Part shown: one piece after another, positions 13,539-13,617 of the stretch
Position numbering within the stretch: position 1 is the first letter of the stretch
Layout of the letters: every line of letters starts with the position of its first letter
NCBI GenBank assembly: GCA_934202505.1
Contig: CAKPXW010000037.1
Span: forward strand, 1 to 13,617
Reading direction: 5' to 3'
Length of the DNA: 13,617 nucleotides
DNA from: an uncultured Bacilli bacterium
GTDB taxonomy: Bacteria; Bacillota_I; Bacilli_A; RFN20; CAG-631
Translations under genes and position numbers: made by a program
The notes under the pieces: model-generated
Seen by the model: only the letters and a program-made list of their open reading frames with translations
What the model was told of the DNA's origin: nothing
Database searches by the model: none

Positions 13539-13617
13539 ATGGATAAAAGAACTATAAAAAGTATTGTTTCAAATACAATAATAATTGAAAAATCAAAATT
13601 TATAGCTTACTTAATAC
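13539..13617 (+). CDS. YigZ/IMPACT family protein, N-terminal fragment (runs off right edge)
   Basis: Only 26 codons are in the window. The reading ends with a conserved-looking IIIEKSKFIAYLI, which matches the start of YigZ/YvyE proteins (UPF0029, IMPACT N-terminal domain), where an E-x-K-K-S-R-F-I segment opens the domain. The family's role in bacteria is poorly defined. ATG 13539 begins 6 nt after the preceding terminator's T-run, and no ribosome site is visible, so either the true start is different, initiation is leaderless, or transcription reads through. Confidence is limited by the short fragment. Confidence 0.5.
   Translation, partial: MDKRTIKSIVSNTIIIEKSKFIAYLI

Overview
The window is very AT-rich, has tightly packed genes with overlapping ends, and reads in the standard bacterial code: TGG is the only Trp codon in the long ORFs, and TGA ends at least two genes. 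The gene order, the canonical F-type ATP synthase operon and the sporulation-type flanking genes point to a low-GC Bacillota, probably an uncultured, gut-type Bacilli lineage near Erysipelotrichia or the Acholeplasma side rather than a code-4 Mollicute. That placement is an inference from gene content and composition.

Layout. Positions 1-1617 (minus strand) hold a large membrane sensor histidine kinase of the LytS/YesM type. It runs off the left edge and is missed by simple ORF calling because its stop lies outside the window. A 98-bp AT-rich divergent spacer separates it from a CwlD-like cell-wall amidase (1716-2366) and a small membrane protein of unknown function (about 2418-2744). A near-consensus promoter (2774-2802), overlaid by a perfect inverted repeat, then starts what looks like one long transcription unit: tsaC, rpiB, atpI-like, atpB, atpE, atpF, atpH, atpA, atpG, atpD, atpC and a DUF1146 gene. 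It ends at an intrinsic terminator that overlaps the DUF1146 stop codon (10849-10873). Next come a SpoIIQ-like protein with a degenerate LytM/M23 domain (10920-11603) and its terminator, a large serine-rich lipoprotein of unknown function (11751-13496) with its own promoter, possible operator and terminator, and finally the start of a YigZ/IMPACT-family gene at the right edge.

How it fits together. The core is a complete F1Fo ATP synthase. Its c subunit carries glutamates at both ion-site positions (E44 and E77, followed by T78 and Y82), the two-carboxylate pattern described for a sodium-coupled rotor. tsaC (tRNA t6A synthesis) and rpiB (pentose phosphate pathway) upstream, and DUF1146 and spoIIQ downstream, echo the Bacillus subtilis ywlC-ywlF-atp-ywzB-spoIIQ neighbourhood in compressed form. 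The SpoIIQ-like protein has Ser in place of the first zinc-binding His, as in B. subtilis SpoIIQ, and a sigma-F-like sequence lies just upstream. With the CwlD-like amidase this suggests a sporulating, or recently sporulating, ancestry. No mobile elements, CRISPR arrays, tRNAs or rRNAs were seen, and no gene-free stretch exceeds 300 bases.
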